A stretch of DNA of 64,000 nt from the NCBI RefSeq assembly GCF_003722355.1, contig NZ_QWDD01000003.1:196029-260028 (forward strand). The letters are read 5' to 3'. Source of the stretch: Methylocystis hirsuta (GTDB taxonomy: Bacteria > Pseudomonadota > Alphaproteobacteria > Rhizobiales > Beijerinckiaceae). Each line of letters opens with the position of its first letter. The stretch's first letter is position 1. A model generated the notes under the pieces. It was given only the letters and a program-made list of their open reading frames with translations, had not been told where the DNA came from and did no database searches. Both the position numbers and the translations under genes were made by a program. Of this stretch, positions 18,095-26,291 are shown piece after piece.

Positions 18095-19617
18095 GCCGAA
18101 ACTCGTGCACTTGGCTCGATAGCGGCTGCGTTGGCGACGAGCCCGAGATAGGCGCGCGGGTCTGTCGCGCCGACTGTCGCCACTGGCAGATAGGGATAGA
18201 ATGTCAGATCGAGCCGGGCTGGCCGGTTCTCCAATTTGGCGAGCAGGAGCATCTTCACCGCGTCAAAACTGATTGCGCCAAGACGCAGCGCCTCCGCGAT
18301 GGCCTGTTCGACGAGATGTTGATGGAAGTCCTCCATCAGCCGCAGCACCTGGATGAACTCGCGGCGCCCGCTGTTCCCCATGCGCGCCTCCATCAGCCGC
18401 CGCAGACGATAGACGCAATCGGCGAGGCGCCAGTCGTCGAGCGGCGCGGCCTGATCGAGCGCCTGGCTCTTGTGTTCGAGCAAGGCGAGATAATGCAGCG
18501 GATTATAAATGAACTCGGCCTTGTCGTAGCTGCGCGCATGCACGGCGACCGTCTCACCGCGACAGACAATCTCGACTCTGTCGACGTAACCCTTCGCCAA
18601 CACCTCTTGATGGCCATAGCGGGTTGGAACCGAGTAATCGTTGTTGCGGTAGCGCACCAACGACATGGACGAGACGCGCGTCGCAATCTTGTGACAGGCG
18701 TCATAAGGGGTCGGCGGCAACGGCATGAACGCGGATATGTCCGACTGCATGCGTTCGCTGATCGTCATCGACTGGCCGCGCAATATTGCCTGTCGTCGCT
18801 TCGTGCAGGCGTCGAGGAGCCTTACGTTGAGCGCGTCGAAACTCTCCGCGACAGGCAGAGGCGTCATGAAGTTGCGCCGGACATAGCCGACCAGCCCCTC
18901 GACCTTGCCCTTGTCATTGCCTTTGCCCGGTCTGCCGAAGCGATCCTCAAACAGATAATGGCTTTGGAGTTCGGCAAACATTTGCGAACGCAGGCGCCTG
19001 CCGCCCTTCACGATCTTTGCAACGGCGAGCCGAGTGTTGTCGTATAAAATCGACTGCGGCACGCCGCCGAAAAAATCGAACGCCGCCACATGACCATCGC
19101 AAAAGGCTTCCGCTGTCTCGGCGGGATAGGCCTTGACGAAGCAACTGTCCGAGTGCGGCAGGTCCACGCAAAAGTAATGAAAGCGGACCTTCTTGCCGGC
19201 GATGTAGCCGTCCGCCTCGCCAAAATCCGCCTGCGCCTGTCCGGGGCAATGGCTCAACGGAATAAACATCTCGCGCGACCGCAACAGCGCCCGCGCCACA
19301 TACTCGCGAACGATCGTGTAGCCGCCGGAAAACCCCTCTTCGTCCCGTAACCGTTCAAAAATCCGCTGCGCCGTATGCCGCTGCTTTTTGTGAACGCTCC
19401 GGTCGCCCTCCAGAATATTGTCGATCCAGGCCATATACGGCCCCAGCTTCTTCGATGCCGGCCGCTCGCGCCGCCGATAGCCCGGCGGAATCGAATATTG
19501 GAGCATCTTCGTGATCGTGTTGCGATGAACGCCAAAGCGCTTAGCCGCCTCCCGCCGGCTCAGCCCGTCCGCCATCACTGCGCGTCGTATCGCGGCATAG
19601 AGTTCCACTGTGAACAT
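18091..19617 (-). CDS. istA: IS21 transposase IstA
   Basis: A 508-residue DDE transposase. The N-terminus has a helix-turn-helix (LSRREAAKRFGVHRNTITKML). The integrase core has QADFGEADGYIAGKKVRFHY (first D), LYDNTRLAVAKIVKGG (second D) and GNDKGKVEGLVGYVRRNFM (catalytic E). The C-terminal Mu-type barrel domain follows (SVPTRYGHQEVLAKGYVDRV). The length is normal and the frame is undisturbed, so the element is probably active. Confidence 0.96.
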   Translation of the reverse strand: MFTVELYAAIRRAVMADGLSRREAAKRFGVHRNTITKMLQYSIPPGYRRRERPASKKLGPYMAWIDNILEGDRSVHKKQRHTAQRIFERLRDEEGFSGGYTIVREYVARALLRSREMFIPLSHCPGQAQADFGEADGYIAGKKVRFHYFCVDLPHSDSCFVKAYPAETAEAFCDGHVAAFDFFGGVPQSILYDNTRLAVAKIVKGGRRLRSQMFAELQSHYLFEDRFGRPGKGNDKGKVEGLVGYVRRNFMTPLPVAESFDALNVRLLDACTKRRQAILRGQSMTISERMQSDISAFMPLPPTPYDACHKIATRVSSMSLVRYRNNDYSVPTRYGHQEVLAKGYVDRVEIVCRGETVAVHARSYDKAEFIYNPLHYLALLEHKSQALDQAAPLDDWRLADCVYRLRRLMEARMGNSGRREFIQVLRLMEDFHQHLVEQAIAEALRLGAISFDAVKMLLLAKLENRPARLDLTFYPYLPVATVGATDPRAYLGLVANAAAIEPSARVSA

Positions 19618-19758
19618 CCTTTCGGCCTCTCCATGCCTTTCAAAGACATCGATTCGGCCTATCAGGACCGGTACACTTTTGTCCCGCCATCAAAGCGGCA
19701 GATCAAAGCCGGTTCAGTGGTACACTTTGCGCCCGCGCTTTATAATGGGCGACATGGG

Positions 19759-19821
19759 TCGAACCAAGGCGCGAACAAGAGCCCTTCCGAGGGCCAGAGC
19801 GACCTCCCGCGCCAACACTGA
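19759..19821 (+). pseudogene. DUF2933 membrane protein, 3' part behind IS21
   Basis: Twenty codons and a stop (SNQGANKSPSEGQSDLPRQH) that continue the interrupted DUF2933 frame when the IS21 element and one copy of the TGGG duplication are removed. The polar tail has no motif. Confidence 0.8.
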
Positions 19822-19848
19822 TAATCTTGATGAGAGCGGAGGTTCCCT

Positions 19849-20514
19849 ATGCACAATGACATTCCGGCCTATGGCCTGTGGTCGCTCGTCATTCTCAATT
19901 CGGCGATCTTCATCTTTTTCGCCTTTACCTTCTTCAAACCGCAGATGAAACGCGACTGGCGTTCCTTTGGCGCCTTCAGCGCGTTTCTCGTAGCGTTATT
20001 CGCTGAAATGTACGGCTTTCCGCTCACGATCTATGTGCTGTCTGGCTGGCTGCAAAGCCGTTGGCCTGACGTGAACTGGTTCACGCATGATGCCGGACAT
20101 CTGCTCGAGATGATATTCGGCTGGAAAGCCAATCCGCATTGGGGCCCATTCCACGTGGCAAGCATAGCGCTCATAGGCGGCGGCTTTATTTTGATTTCAG
20201 CGGGCTGGAGCGTCCTCTATGAGGCGCAGCGCCGACGCGAGCTTGCAACCACTGGAGTGTACGCGTATGTGCGTCATCCCCAATACGTCGGTTTCATACT
20301 CGTCATGCTCGGCTTCCTTCTGCAATGGCCGACATTGCTGACGCTGGCGATGTTTCCGGTCCTCGTCGTCATGTACATGCGCCTCGCCCGGGCAGAAGAA
20401 AACGAGGCGCTCGCTGAATTCGGCGCGACATACCGACAGTACATGGCCGAGGTTCCTGCTTTCATTCCGCGAATCGTAGCCGCAAGTCGGCGTCGTAATC
20501 ACAGCCAAGGCTGA
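19849..20514 (+). CDS. Isoprenylcysteine carboxyl methyltransferase-like membrane protein
   Basis: A 221-residue protein with five or so transmembrane segments and the C-terminal ICMT/phospholipid methyltransferase signature: TTGVYAYVRHPQYVGFILVM (RHPxY motif that binds SAM) and RLARAEENEALAEFGATYRQY with the conserved E-x-x-L...FG..Y pattern. An N-terminal part contains MYGFPLTIYVLSGWL and a His/Asp-rich NWFTHDAGHLLE loop, as in homologues in copper clusters. The substrate is unknown. It follows the DUF2933 gene by 27 bases, so it was originally the last gene of the copper operon; the IS21 insertion probably affects its transcription. Confidence 0.88.
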   Translation: MHNDIPAYGLWSLVILNSAIFIFFAFTFFKPQMKRDWRSFGAFSAFLVALFAEMYGFPLTIYVLSGWLQSRWPDVNWFTHDAGHLLEMIFGWKANPHWGPFHVASIALIGGGFILISAGWSVLYEAQRRRELATTGVYAYVRHPQYVGFILVMLGFLLQWPTLLTLAMFPVLVVMYMRLARAEENEALAEFGATYRQYMAEVPAFIPRIVAASRRRNHSQG

Positions 20515-20775
20515 CAGAGCAATCTTTGAAACGCCGATCCTCGGGATGATGAGAGCCCCTCTGCTAATTTGTGCTGACAGCTCGTTCGGCCACATGGAGA
20601 CCTGAAGAACTGAAGGGGGCGCGCCGCATAGTTGTTGTTGAACGATGCAATAACTTCAATGGCATTAGAAGCGTCGAACTGAGCGCTTGATCCAAAATCT
20701 TGATTGATGGGTCTGCGCCCTTGTATTCGACCCCAAGCGTCATAGTTCTCCATCAGAAAAATAGGGAGGAACCCT
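20515..20775. other. Intergenic region
   Basis: No gene seen. The AGGGAGG ribosome-binding site of the next small gene is at its right end (20762-20769). Confidence 0.5.
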
Positions 20776-21003
20776 ATGCGCAAAATGCTAACTTCTGGCG
20801 CAGTTCTAGCAGCCGCAATGTTGTGGGCGTCATTGGCGCAAGCCGGCACATTTCACCACGGCCGGTATCTGCCGGACTACGGAGGGCACTACCGCTATCA
20901 GCACAGGGATTGGAGCGGCTACTATGGCTACGGTGGAGGCATGCCCTTCCGCGGTCCTTGTTGGGTATGGGATCAAGGCCACTGGGTTTGGGTTTGCCGG
21001 TGA
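20776..21003 (+). CDS. Small secreted Gly/Tyr-rich protein with WVWVCR end
   Basis: A 75-residue exported protein: signal peptide to about residue 23 (ASLAQA), then a Tyr/His/Gly-rich region (HHGRYLPDYGGHYRYQHRDW) and the end CWVWDQGHWVWVCR. The HRDW motif, the Cys and the WVWVCR tail match the small protein at 11541-11753, so the two are paralogues that differ in the central part. A strong ribosome-binding site and a terminator-like hairpin directly behind show that it is expressed as a single-gene unit. Function unknown; an envelope or metal-binding role is a guess. Confidence 0.78.
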   Translation: MRKMLTSGAVLAAAMLWASLAQAGTFHHGRYLPDYGGHYRYQHRDWSGYYGYGGGMPFRGPCWVWDQGHWVWVCR

Positions 21004-21025
21004 CGCCCAGGCTGTTCGCATCAAA

Positions 21026-21051
21026 GACGCCCGCCATGTTTGGCGGGCGTC
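21026..21051 (+). terminator. Terminator-like hairpin
   Basis: A perfect 10-bp stem (GACGCCCGCC / GGCGGGCGTC) with a 6-base loop ATGTTT, 22 bases after the small secreted gene. The following bases GGATTCTTG are only weakly T-rich. Confidence 0.75.
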
Positions 21052-21109
21052 GGATTCTTGCGACGCAGATCTCACCCGCCCTCAAACCAATTTGAAAGCA
21101 ATTGCAAGC

Positions 21110-21232
21110 TGAAAGCGCTGCTGCGCACGAACCGTTGACGGTCTCTGGGACAGGATCGGTGCCGTGTTCCAAGAGTTCACGCCGCAAGAATGCAAAAATT
21201 CTTCGCCTGCCGCTGGATACGAGCCGGGTTAA
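21110..21232 (+). pseudogene. IS630-family transposase C-terminal remnant
   Basis: Residues RTVDGLWDRIGAVFQEFTPQ followed by ECKN match the last helix of IS630-type DDE transposases (RT(V/I)..LW..I......FTP.EC.NY). The preceding LKALLR piece lies in another frame, so at least one frameshift is present. No catalytic residues remain. Confidence 0.7.
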
Positions 21233-21859
21233 GACGAATTCGCTCTACGAGCTTGACCAATTGAGGTAGCGCAACGTCATGATCGTTTACCCACGCCAGC
21301 GACGTCACCGAATGCAGTTTGTAAGCTCGCCATAACTTCTTTCGCAAGCTCGCGCTCGGCGTCTTCTACCACGTTTGACGTGGCCCGCCGTCGCTTTAAT
21401 CATCCCCCGCAGCCGGCTTTGATCGCACTACTTCTTATCCTGGACACTATCGAGTTGCCGACGATGACGTTCATGAAAAACGCTTGCAGATGTTGAGCGA
21501 AACACTACCGCCACCGTTTGTCTGAAGGTGGAACCCTTGCCTATGCTGGGCGCCGATGAACTTCTCGCTCGAGCGGGCAGCCAAGTGGTCACATCCAGCA
21601 CGCCGCAGCGGACAAATGACAGCGACCTTGCGAACATTTTTGGCGGACGCAGTTCGAACTGCTAACTTACGAATTAAGATCGCCGTGTGGCTCTCAGGCG
21701 CCGGTCTCGTGAGAACAAGCCATCGATAGCGTCGCGCTCAATGGGATAAATTGGCTGCTTGTCACATGCAATTTTGCAGAGATGTCACGGGCCTGAACCC
21801 TGCAACAGAACCGAACAGAACCAGAGTCCGATCGCGAGGCAAATACCGGGCAGCGTGAG
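21233..21859. other. Region before the ATPase-adaptor gene
   Basis: No frame with recognisable similarity on either strand. The last 170 bases form the likely promoter region and leader of the ATPase-adaptor gene; I could not fix -35/-10 boxes with confidence. Confidence 0.4.
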
Positions 21860-24800
21860 ATGGAATCGGTTGACAAGCCCTGGCATTGCTTGACCGGCGA
21901 TGAAGCGCTGCAGCGCCTCGGCGCGCCCGCGAACGGCCTGAGCTCAGCGGAGGCCAAGAACAGACGCGCCGTAATCGGGCCGAATGCGATCGCGGAGACA
22001 AAGCCGGTTAGCCCCTGGGCGATCTTTTTCGCCCAGTTCAAGAGCATTCTCATCTGGCTCTTGATCGGCGCCAGCGTCGTCTCGGGCGCGCTCGGCGAGG
22101 CGACAGATTCGTTTGTCATTCTCGCGATCGTGTTCCTGAACGCAGTTGTGGGCTTTTATCAGGAATACAGCGCAGAAAAATCGATTGCGGCCTTGAAGCA
22201 AATGACCGCGCCGCGGGCGAAGGTTTGGCGTGACGGCGCGGTGACAACCAGTGCCTCGGCCGACGTGGTTCCTGGCGACCTGCTGGAACTCGAGTCCGGC
22301 GATCTCGTCGCGGCCGATGCGCGCTTGCTGTCCGCGGCGTCGCTCACCTGCGTCGAGGCCGCCCTGACGGGCGAGTCCGAGCCCGTCGGGAAGAGCATCG
22401 AGGCCCTGGACAACCCGGAGTTCGCCATCGGCGACCGGACCAACATGGTGTTCATGGGAACGAGCGTCGCGACCGGCTCCGGCCGCGCCGTCGTCGTCGC
22501 CACCGGGATGCGAACCGAAATGGGCCACATCGCTTCGCTGATCAGCGAGGCGGGCGCTGAAGCGGAGACGCCCCTTCAGCAGAAACTCGAGCGGTTCGGC
22601 CACGTGCTCCTGTGGGCCACGCTTGGAACCGTGACATTACTCTTCGGCCTCGGCTTCTTGCGCAAAGAGCCGATCCTCGACCTGTTCATGACGTCGGTCA
22701 GCCTCGCCGTCGCGGCGATACCCGAAGGCCTGCCGGCCGTGGCGACGGCGGCTCTGTCGCTCGGCGTGCTGCGCATGTCGCGACGCCGCGCCCTCGTGCG
22801 CCGGCTAGCGTCCGTAGAGACGCTGGGCTCGACCAATGTCATCTGCACCGACAAGACCGGAACTTTGACAGTTGGTCAGATGACCGTCCGCGCCATGGTC
22901 GTCGCCGACCGGACCTACGAGGTCTCCGGCGAGGGCTACAGTCCCGAAGGCGATGTGCGATTGAGCGGCGCGGCCGTCGACCCCAGTCGCGACAGCGCGC
23001 TGCGCCAAATGGCGCAAATCCTTGTCGGTTGCAACAACGCTCAATTCGAGCGATCGAAAGACAATGCGTGGAGCGTTATTGGCGACCCGACCGAAGGCGC
23101 GCTGCTCTCCGCGGGTCAAAAAGCAGGCGCCGACCGGAGCGCGTTGGACCGGGACGATCCGAGGGTTCACGAAATCCCCTTTGATTCCGACCGCAAGCTG
23201 CATTCGATTGTTCGGCGCTTGCCCGATGGGCGTCTGCGCGTTCTCACAAACGGCGCCCCAGAGATGCTGTCGGCCAAATGCTCACACATTTGGCGCGAGG
23301 ACGGCGTTCATCCGCTGACCGACGCGGATCGCGAAGAACTCGCCCGGCAAAACGCCAATCTGGCCGGCAAGGCGCTGCGCGTGCTCGGCGCGGCTTATCG
23401 CGATTTCGATGGATTGTCGCTCGATCAACTTACCCCGGAAACCGTCGAGCGTGATCTGGTTTTCGTGGGACTCGCCGGCTTATACGACCCCCCGAGGGCC
23501 GAGGCGAAAGAGGCCGTCGCAAAATGCCAAGCCGCCGGCATCCGGGTTGTGATGATAACCGGCGATCATCCGCGCACCGCCATCGCCATCGGCAGGGAGT
23601 TGGGGCTCGCTGAAGAAGGTCAGGTAGCGACGGGCGTCGAACTCGACCGGCTGACCGATGACGCTCTGCAGCAACGCGTCCCCAGAATCGCCGTCTATGC
23701 GCGCGTCAGCGCCGCGCACAAATTGCGCATCGTCAGGGCGTGGCAGGCGAACGGCGCCGTCGTCGCCATGACCGGCGATGGCGTGAATGACGCGCCGGCA
23801 ATCAAGGGCGCCGATATCGGGGTAGCGATGGGCCGAATCGGCACGGAAGTGACGAAGCAGGCGTCCGACATGATCGTCACCGACGACAATTTCGCGACCA
23901 TCGTCGACGCGGTGGAGGTAGGCCGCGGCATCTATGAGAACATTCGCAAGACCCTGCTATACCTTCTCGGCTGCAACGCCAGCGAACTGCTGCTTATCAC
24001 GATTTGCATCGTCAGCGGTCTCCCGACGCCTCTCCTGCCCATTCATCTGCTCTGGATCAATCTCGTCACCGACGGGCCGCCGGCGCTATGTCTCGCGGCG
24101 GACCGCGTCGATCCAGGACTAATGAGCCAGCGTCCGCGCGCGCGGGGAGAGCAGCTCGCGGATGCGCGATTTTTCTGGGCGATGTTGTTGACCGGATCGC
24201 TCATCGCTGGCGTGACTTTCCTCGCCTTTTTATGGGGGCTGCAATCGGGGGGCCTCGAGGTCGCGCGCACTTACGCATTCTGCGGGATGGTCTTCGCGCA
24301 ACTGCTGATTTCGCTGGGCGCGCGCAGCCAGACGACGCCGATCTGGCGCCTGGACCTTATGTCGAACCTCAATTTGCTCCTCGTCGTGAGCGTGTCCATC
24401 ACGATCCAGATGTGGACTCACATCAGCGCCACGCTCTCGCGTTTCTTGTCGACGTCACAACTTCCTTACCAGGATGGCTTCGTCTTGCTGGCCGCCGGCG
24501 CCGTGCCATTGCTGGCGCTCGAATTCGTCAAGCTCGCGCCTGCCGCAGCAAAAGAAGAGCGCGGGGCGATCCCCTCGACAAGATGGATTGGGTCGATAAC
24601 GGCGGTCGTCATTGTGGCGACCTTCGCTGCAAGTTGGCTCTATTGGCCGCAGCCGCGGGAAACCGCCGCGCAATTTTTGACCCACGCGATCGAACGAGGC
24701 GACGTGATCCGCGCCGTCACGGCGACCGGCGTCGTCCGTCCGCGGCTGACGACCGAGGTTTTCGCGCCCCTGACGGGCGTCGTGCGATTTCCCGATTGCG

Positions 24801-25663
24801 AGGTCGGCGCTACGGTTACGAAAGGCCAGCTTTGCGCAACGATTGATCAGCAGCATTATCGTCTACTCGTCGAACGCCGAAGAGCCAATTTATCCGCCGC
24901 CCAAACGCAATTGGACAAGGACAAGAAGGAACTCGCGCGTGCGAAATCGACCTTGGAGCGCGCTCGTGCCTCGGCGAAGCGGAGCTTGATCGACAAAGCG
25001 ACAAGCGCACATGAGCGGGCGCTCGCAAGAACGAAGCGTAGCGAGAACCTGACCGCACAGCGTGAAGCTGCGTTGCGCGTGGCCGAAACGGCTTTCCGAC
25101 GAACGGAAGTCCGGGCGCCCATGGACGGGGCCGTGACTTTCCGGCGGCTCGAGACTGGCCAGACGGTCGAAGCGGGAAGGTCGATGCTCTTCATCATCAC
25201 GGATCACGCCGACGCGCAGATCGAGGTTGTGGCGGCGCCGGGCGAGGTTGGCAAGGTCAAGATCGACGATCGGGCTTCAATCAAGATGGACGCGGCGCCG
25301 GGGCGGGCGTTAGACGGGCGGGCGACAGAGATACGCAAGCTGCAGAATGTTATCGTCCTGTCCGTCCCGGACGCCGAAAGCGTGCTTGAATCGGGCATGA
25401 CAGCGACTGCGCGGATTGTAATCGATGAGCGCGTTAACGTGCTCCGCGCGCCGAACGAGGCGCTGCGCTATTCGCGGAGGCGCGATGCGGCGCAAGTCCC
25501 CGCCAGAGGCGAAAAATCTGACATCATGTCAATTTGGGTGCTGCGCAAAGAGAAGCCGACGCCTGTCCCTGTCCGACTTGGTCTGGACGACGGCGCGTAT
25601 ACGGAAATCGTCGAAGGCGATTTCGAACCCGGCGACGAGTTGATCGTCGGCGAGAAGGTTTGA
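21860..25663 (+). CDS. Fusion: P2A (Ca-type) P-type ATPase + HlyD/MacA-like periplasmic adaptor
   Basis: One uninterrupted 1267-codon frame. Residues 1 to about 900 are a complete P2A ATPase: N-terminal cation-ATPase domain, T170-GES, TM4 with P288-EGL, phosphorylated Asp331 in ICTDKTGT, MITGDHPRTA, the hinge with [10 protein letters not shown] (637-646) and ten membrane helices. The Ca-binding positions of SERCA are kept in TM5 (N706, E709 in GCNASELLLI) and TM6 (N734, T737, D738 in WINLVTDG). A further helix (about 909-929, WIGSITAVVIVATFAASWLYW, quoted in part) leads into about 340 residues of an adaptor: ATGVVRPRLTTEVFAPLTGVV, an alpha-helical coiled coil (about 990-1060), APMDGAVTFRRLETGQTVEA, then beta-barrel and a C-terminal membrane-proximal region. 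The order is topologically sound, since the ATPase tail is cytoplasmic and the extra helix exports the adaptor to the periplasm. No known tripartite system uses a P-type ATPase; the function is inferred. Confidence 0.92.
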   Translation: MESVDKPWHCLTGDEALQRLGAPANGLSSAEAKNRRAVIGPNAIAETKPVSPWAIFFAQFKSILIWLLIGASVVSGALGEATDSFVILAIVFLNAVVGFYQEYSAEKSIAALKQMTAPRAKVWRDGAVTTSASADVVPGDLLELESGDLVAADARLLSAASLTCVEAALTGESEPVGKSIEALDNPEFAIGDRTNMVFMGTSVATGSGRAVVVATGMRTEMGHIASLISEAGAEAETPLQQKLERFGHVLLWATLGTVTLLFGLGFLRKEPILDLFMTSVSLAVAAIPEGLPAVATAALSLGVLRMSRRRALVRRLASVETLGSTNVICTDKTGTLTVGQMTVRAMVVADRTYEVSGEGYSPEGDVRLSGAAVDPSRDSALRQMAQILVGCNNAQFERSKDNAWSVIGDPTEGALLSAGQKAGADRSALDRDDPRVHEIPFDSDRKLHSIVRRLPDGRLRVLTNGAPEMLSAKCSHIWREDGVHPLTDADREELARQNANLAGKALRVLGAAYRDFDGLSLDQLTPETVERDLVFVGLAGLYDPPRAEAKEAVAKCQAAGIRVVMITGDHPRTAIAIGRELGLAEEGQVATGVELDRLTDDALQQRVPRIAVYARVSAAHKLRIVRAWQANGAVVAMTGDGVNDAPAIKGADIGVAMGRIGTEVTKQASDMIVTDDNFATIVDAVEVGRGIYENIRKTLLYLLGCNASELLLITICIVSGLPTPLLPIHLLWINLVTDGPPALCLAADRVDPGLMSQRPRARGEQLADARFFWAMLLTGSLIAGVTFLAFLWGLQSGGLEVARTYAFCGMVFAQLLISLGARSQTTPIWRLDLMSNLNLLLVVSVSITIQMWTHISATLSRFLSTSQLPYQDGFVLLAAGAVPLLALEFVKLAPAAAKEERGAIPSTRWIGSITAVVIVATFAASWLYWPQPRETAAQFLTHAIERGDVIRAVTATGVVRPRLTTEVFAPLTGVVRFPDCEVGATVTKGQLCATIDQQHYRLLVERRRANLSAAQTQLDKDKKELARAKSTLERARASAKRSLIDKATSAHERALARTKRSENLTAQREAALRVAETAFRRTEVRAPMDGAVTFRRLETGQTVEAGRSMLFIITDHADAQIEVVAAPGEVGKVKIDDRASIKMDAAPGRALDGRATEIRKLQNVIVLSVPDAESVLESGMTATARIVIDERVNVLRAPNEALRYSRRRDAAQVPARGEKSDIMSIWVLRKEKPTPVPVRLGLDDGAYTEIVEGDFEPGDELIVGEKV

Positions 25664-25791
25664 TACCGGCGAGGATTTGTCGCCGAATTTTGATCGGACA
25701 CAGGCCGGGAAGCGCGGGCGCATGGAAAATCGGCGCTGATGCACGAATAGAATTCTGACGCTATGGGACACCGCTCGTCGTGTACGGTCTA

Positions 25792-26133
25792 TTACTTCTG
25801 CTCTTTGTAGAGATAACGATGGCTCGTCGGATGCTGAAATTCCGGCAGGTCGAGGAAAGCGCGAATTACATTTACGTGCAACAACGATTCATGATCCTTG
25901 CCTTCTTCGCAAAGGCTCCTAGCCTGATGCAGATGATAACGCATGGATGTGACGGCCGCCTGAATATGCTCATGGCCGCGAACGCCTTTGGAGATTGAGC
26001 TCGGCTTGCTTCCTGGCTCGAGGCGGAGAGCGGCCCAGTCACTCTTGGTCTTCTCAATTTCCGACTTGCAGTCCGCATGAGCAGTCCCAACGCCAACCGC
26101 GAGCATGCATGCAAGTGACATGAAATTTCTCAT
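25792..26133 (-). CDS. Small secreted protein of unknown function
   Basis: From ATG 26133 the protein has 113 residues. The signal peptide (MRNFMSLACMLAVGVGTAHA) is followed by a helical domain with one Cys near the mature start (DCKSEIEKTKSDWAALRLEP) and a second in ARSLCEEGKDHESLLHVN. A longer start at 26157 adds eight residues before the signal peptide and is less likely. It lies convergently behind the ATPase-adaptor gene and near the distal end of the RND operon, without clear membership in either. No family recognised. Confidence 0.65.
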   Translation of the reverse strand: MRNFMSLACMLAVGVGTAHADCKSEIEKTKSDWAALRLEPGSKPSSISKGVRGHEHIQAAVTSMRYHLHQARSLCEEGKDHESLLHVNVIRAFLDLPEFQHPTSHRYLYKEQK

Positions 26134-26291
26134 CCTCGTCGTCCCCTTGGCGAGCACGCTAAAACGAAACTCTAGTGTCGCTCTAGCGCATAAGCTAACA
26201 CACTAAAGCTTGTCAGCAAGCCGCTTGAGCAGATATTCATCTGCTGCAGTTTTAAACTGAATTATGAATGAGTATTTTCTTTCGGCGAGGC

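Larger units (their letters stand above)
17097..19754 (-). mobile_element. IS21-family insertion sequence (2658 bp)
   Basis: Complete istA-istB element on the minus strand. The ends begin TGTCAACGG (left, 17097) and TGTCGCCC (right, complement from 19754). A 4-bp duplication TGGG flanks it (17093-17096 and 19755-19758). The subterminal sequence AAAGTGTACC occurs at 17136-17145 and, inverted, at 19670-19679 and 19719-19728; these multiple sites are typical IstA-binding repeats. Intact genes, an exact target duplication and a still-restorable host frame show that the insertion is recent. Confidence 0.93.

Noticed and set aside
17136..19728. AAAGTGTACC repeats as a regulatory site of host genes
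   Set aside because: They sit just inside both IS21 ends and are the expected transposase-binding repeats.
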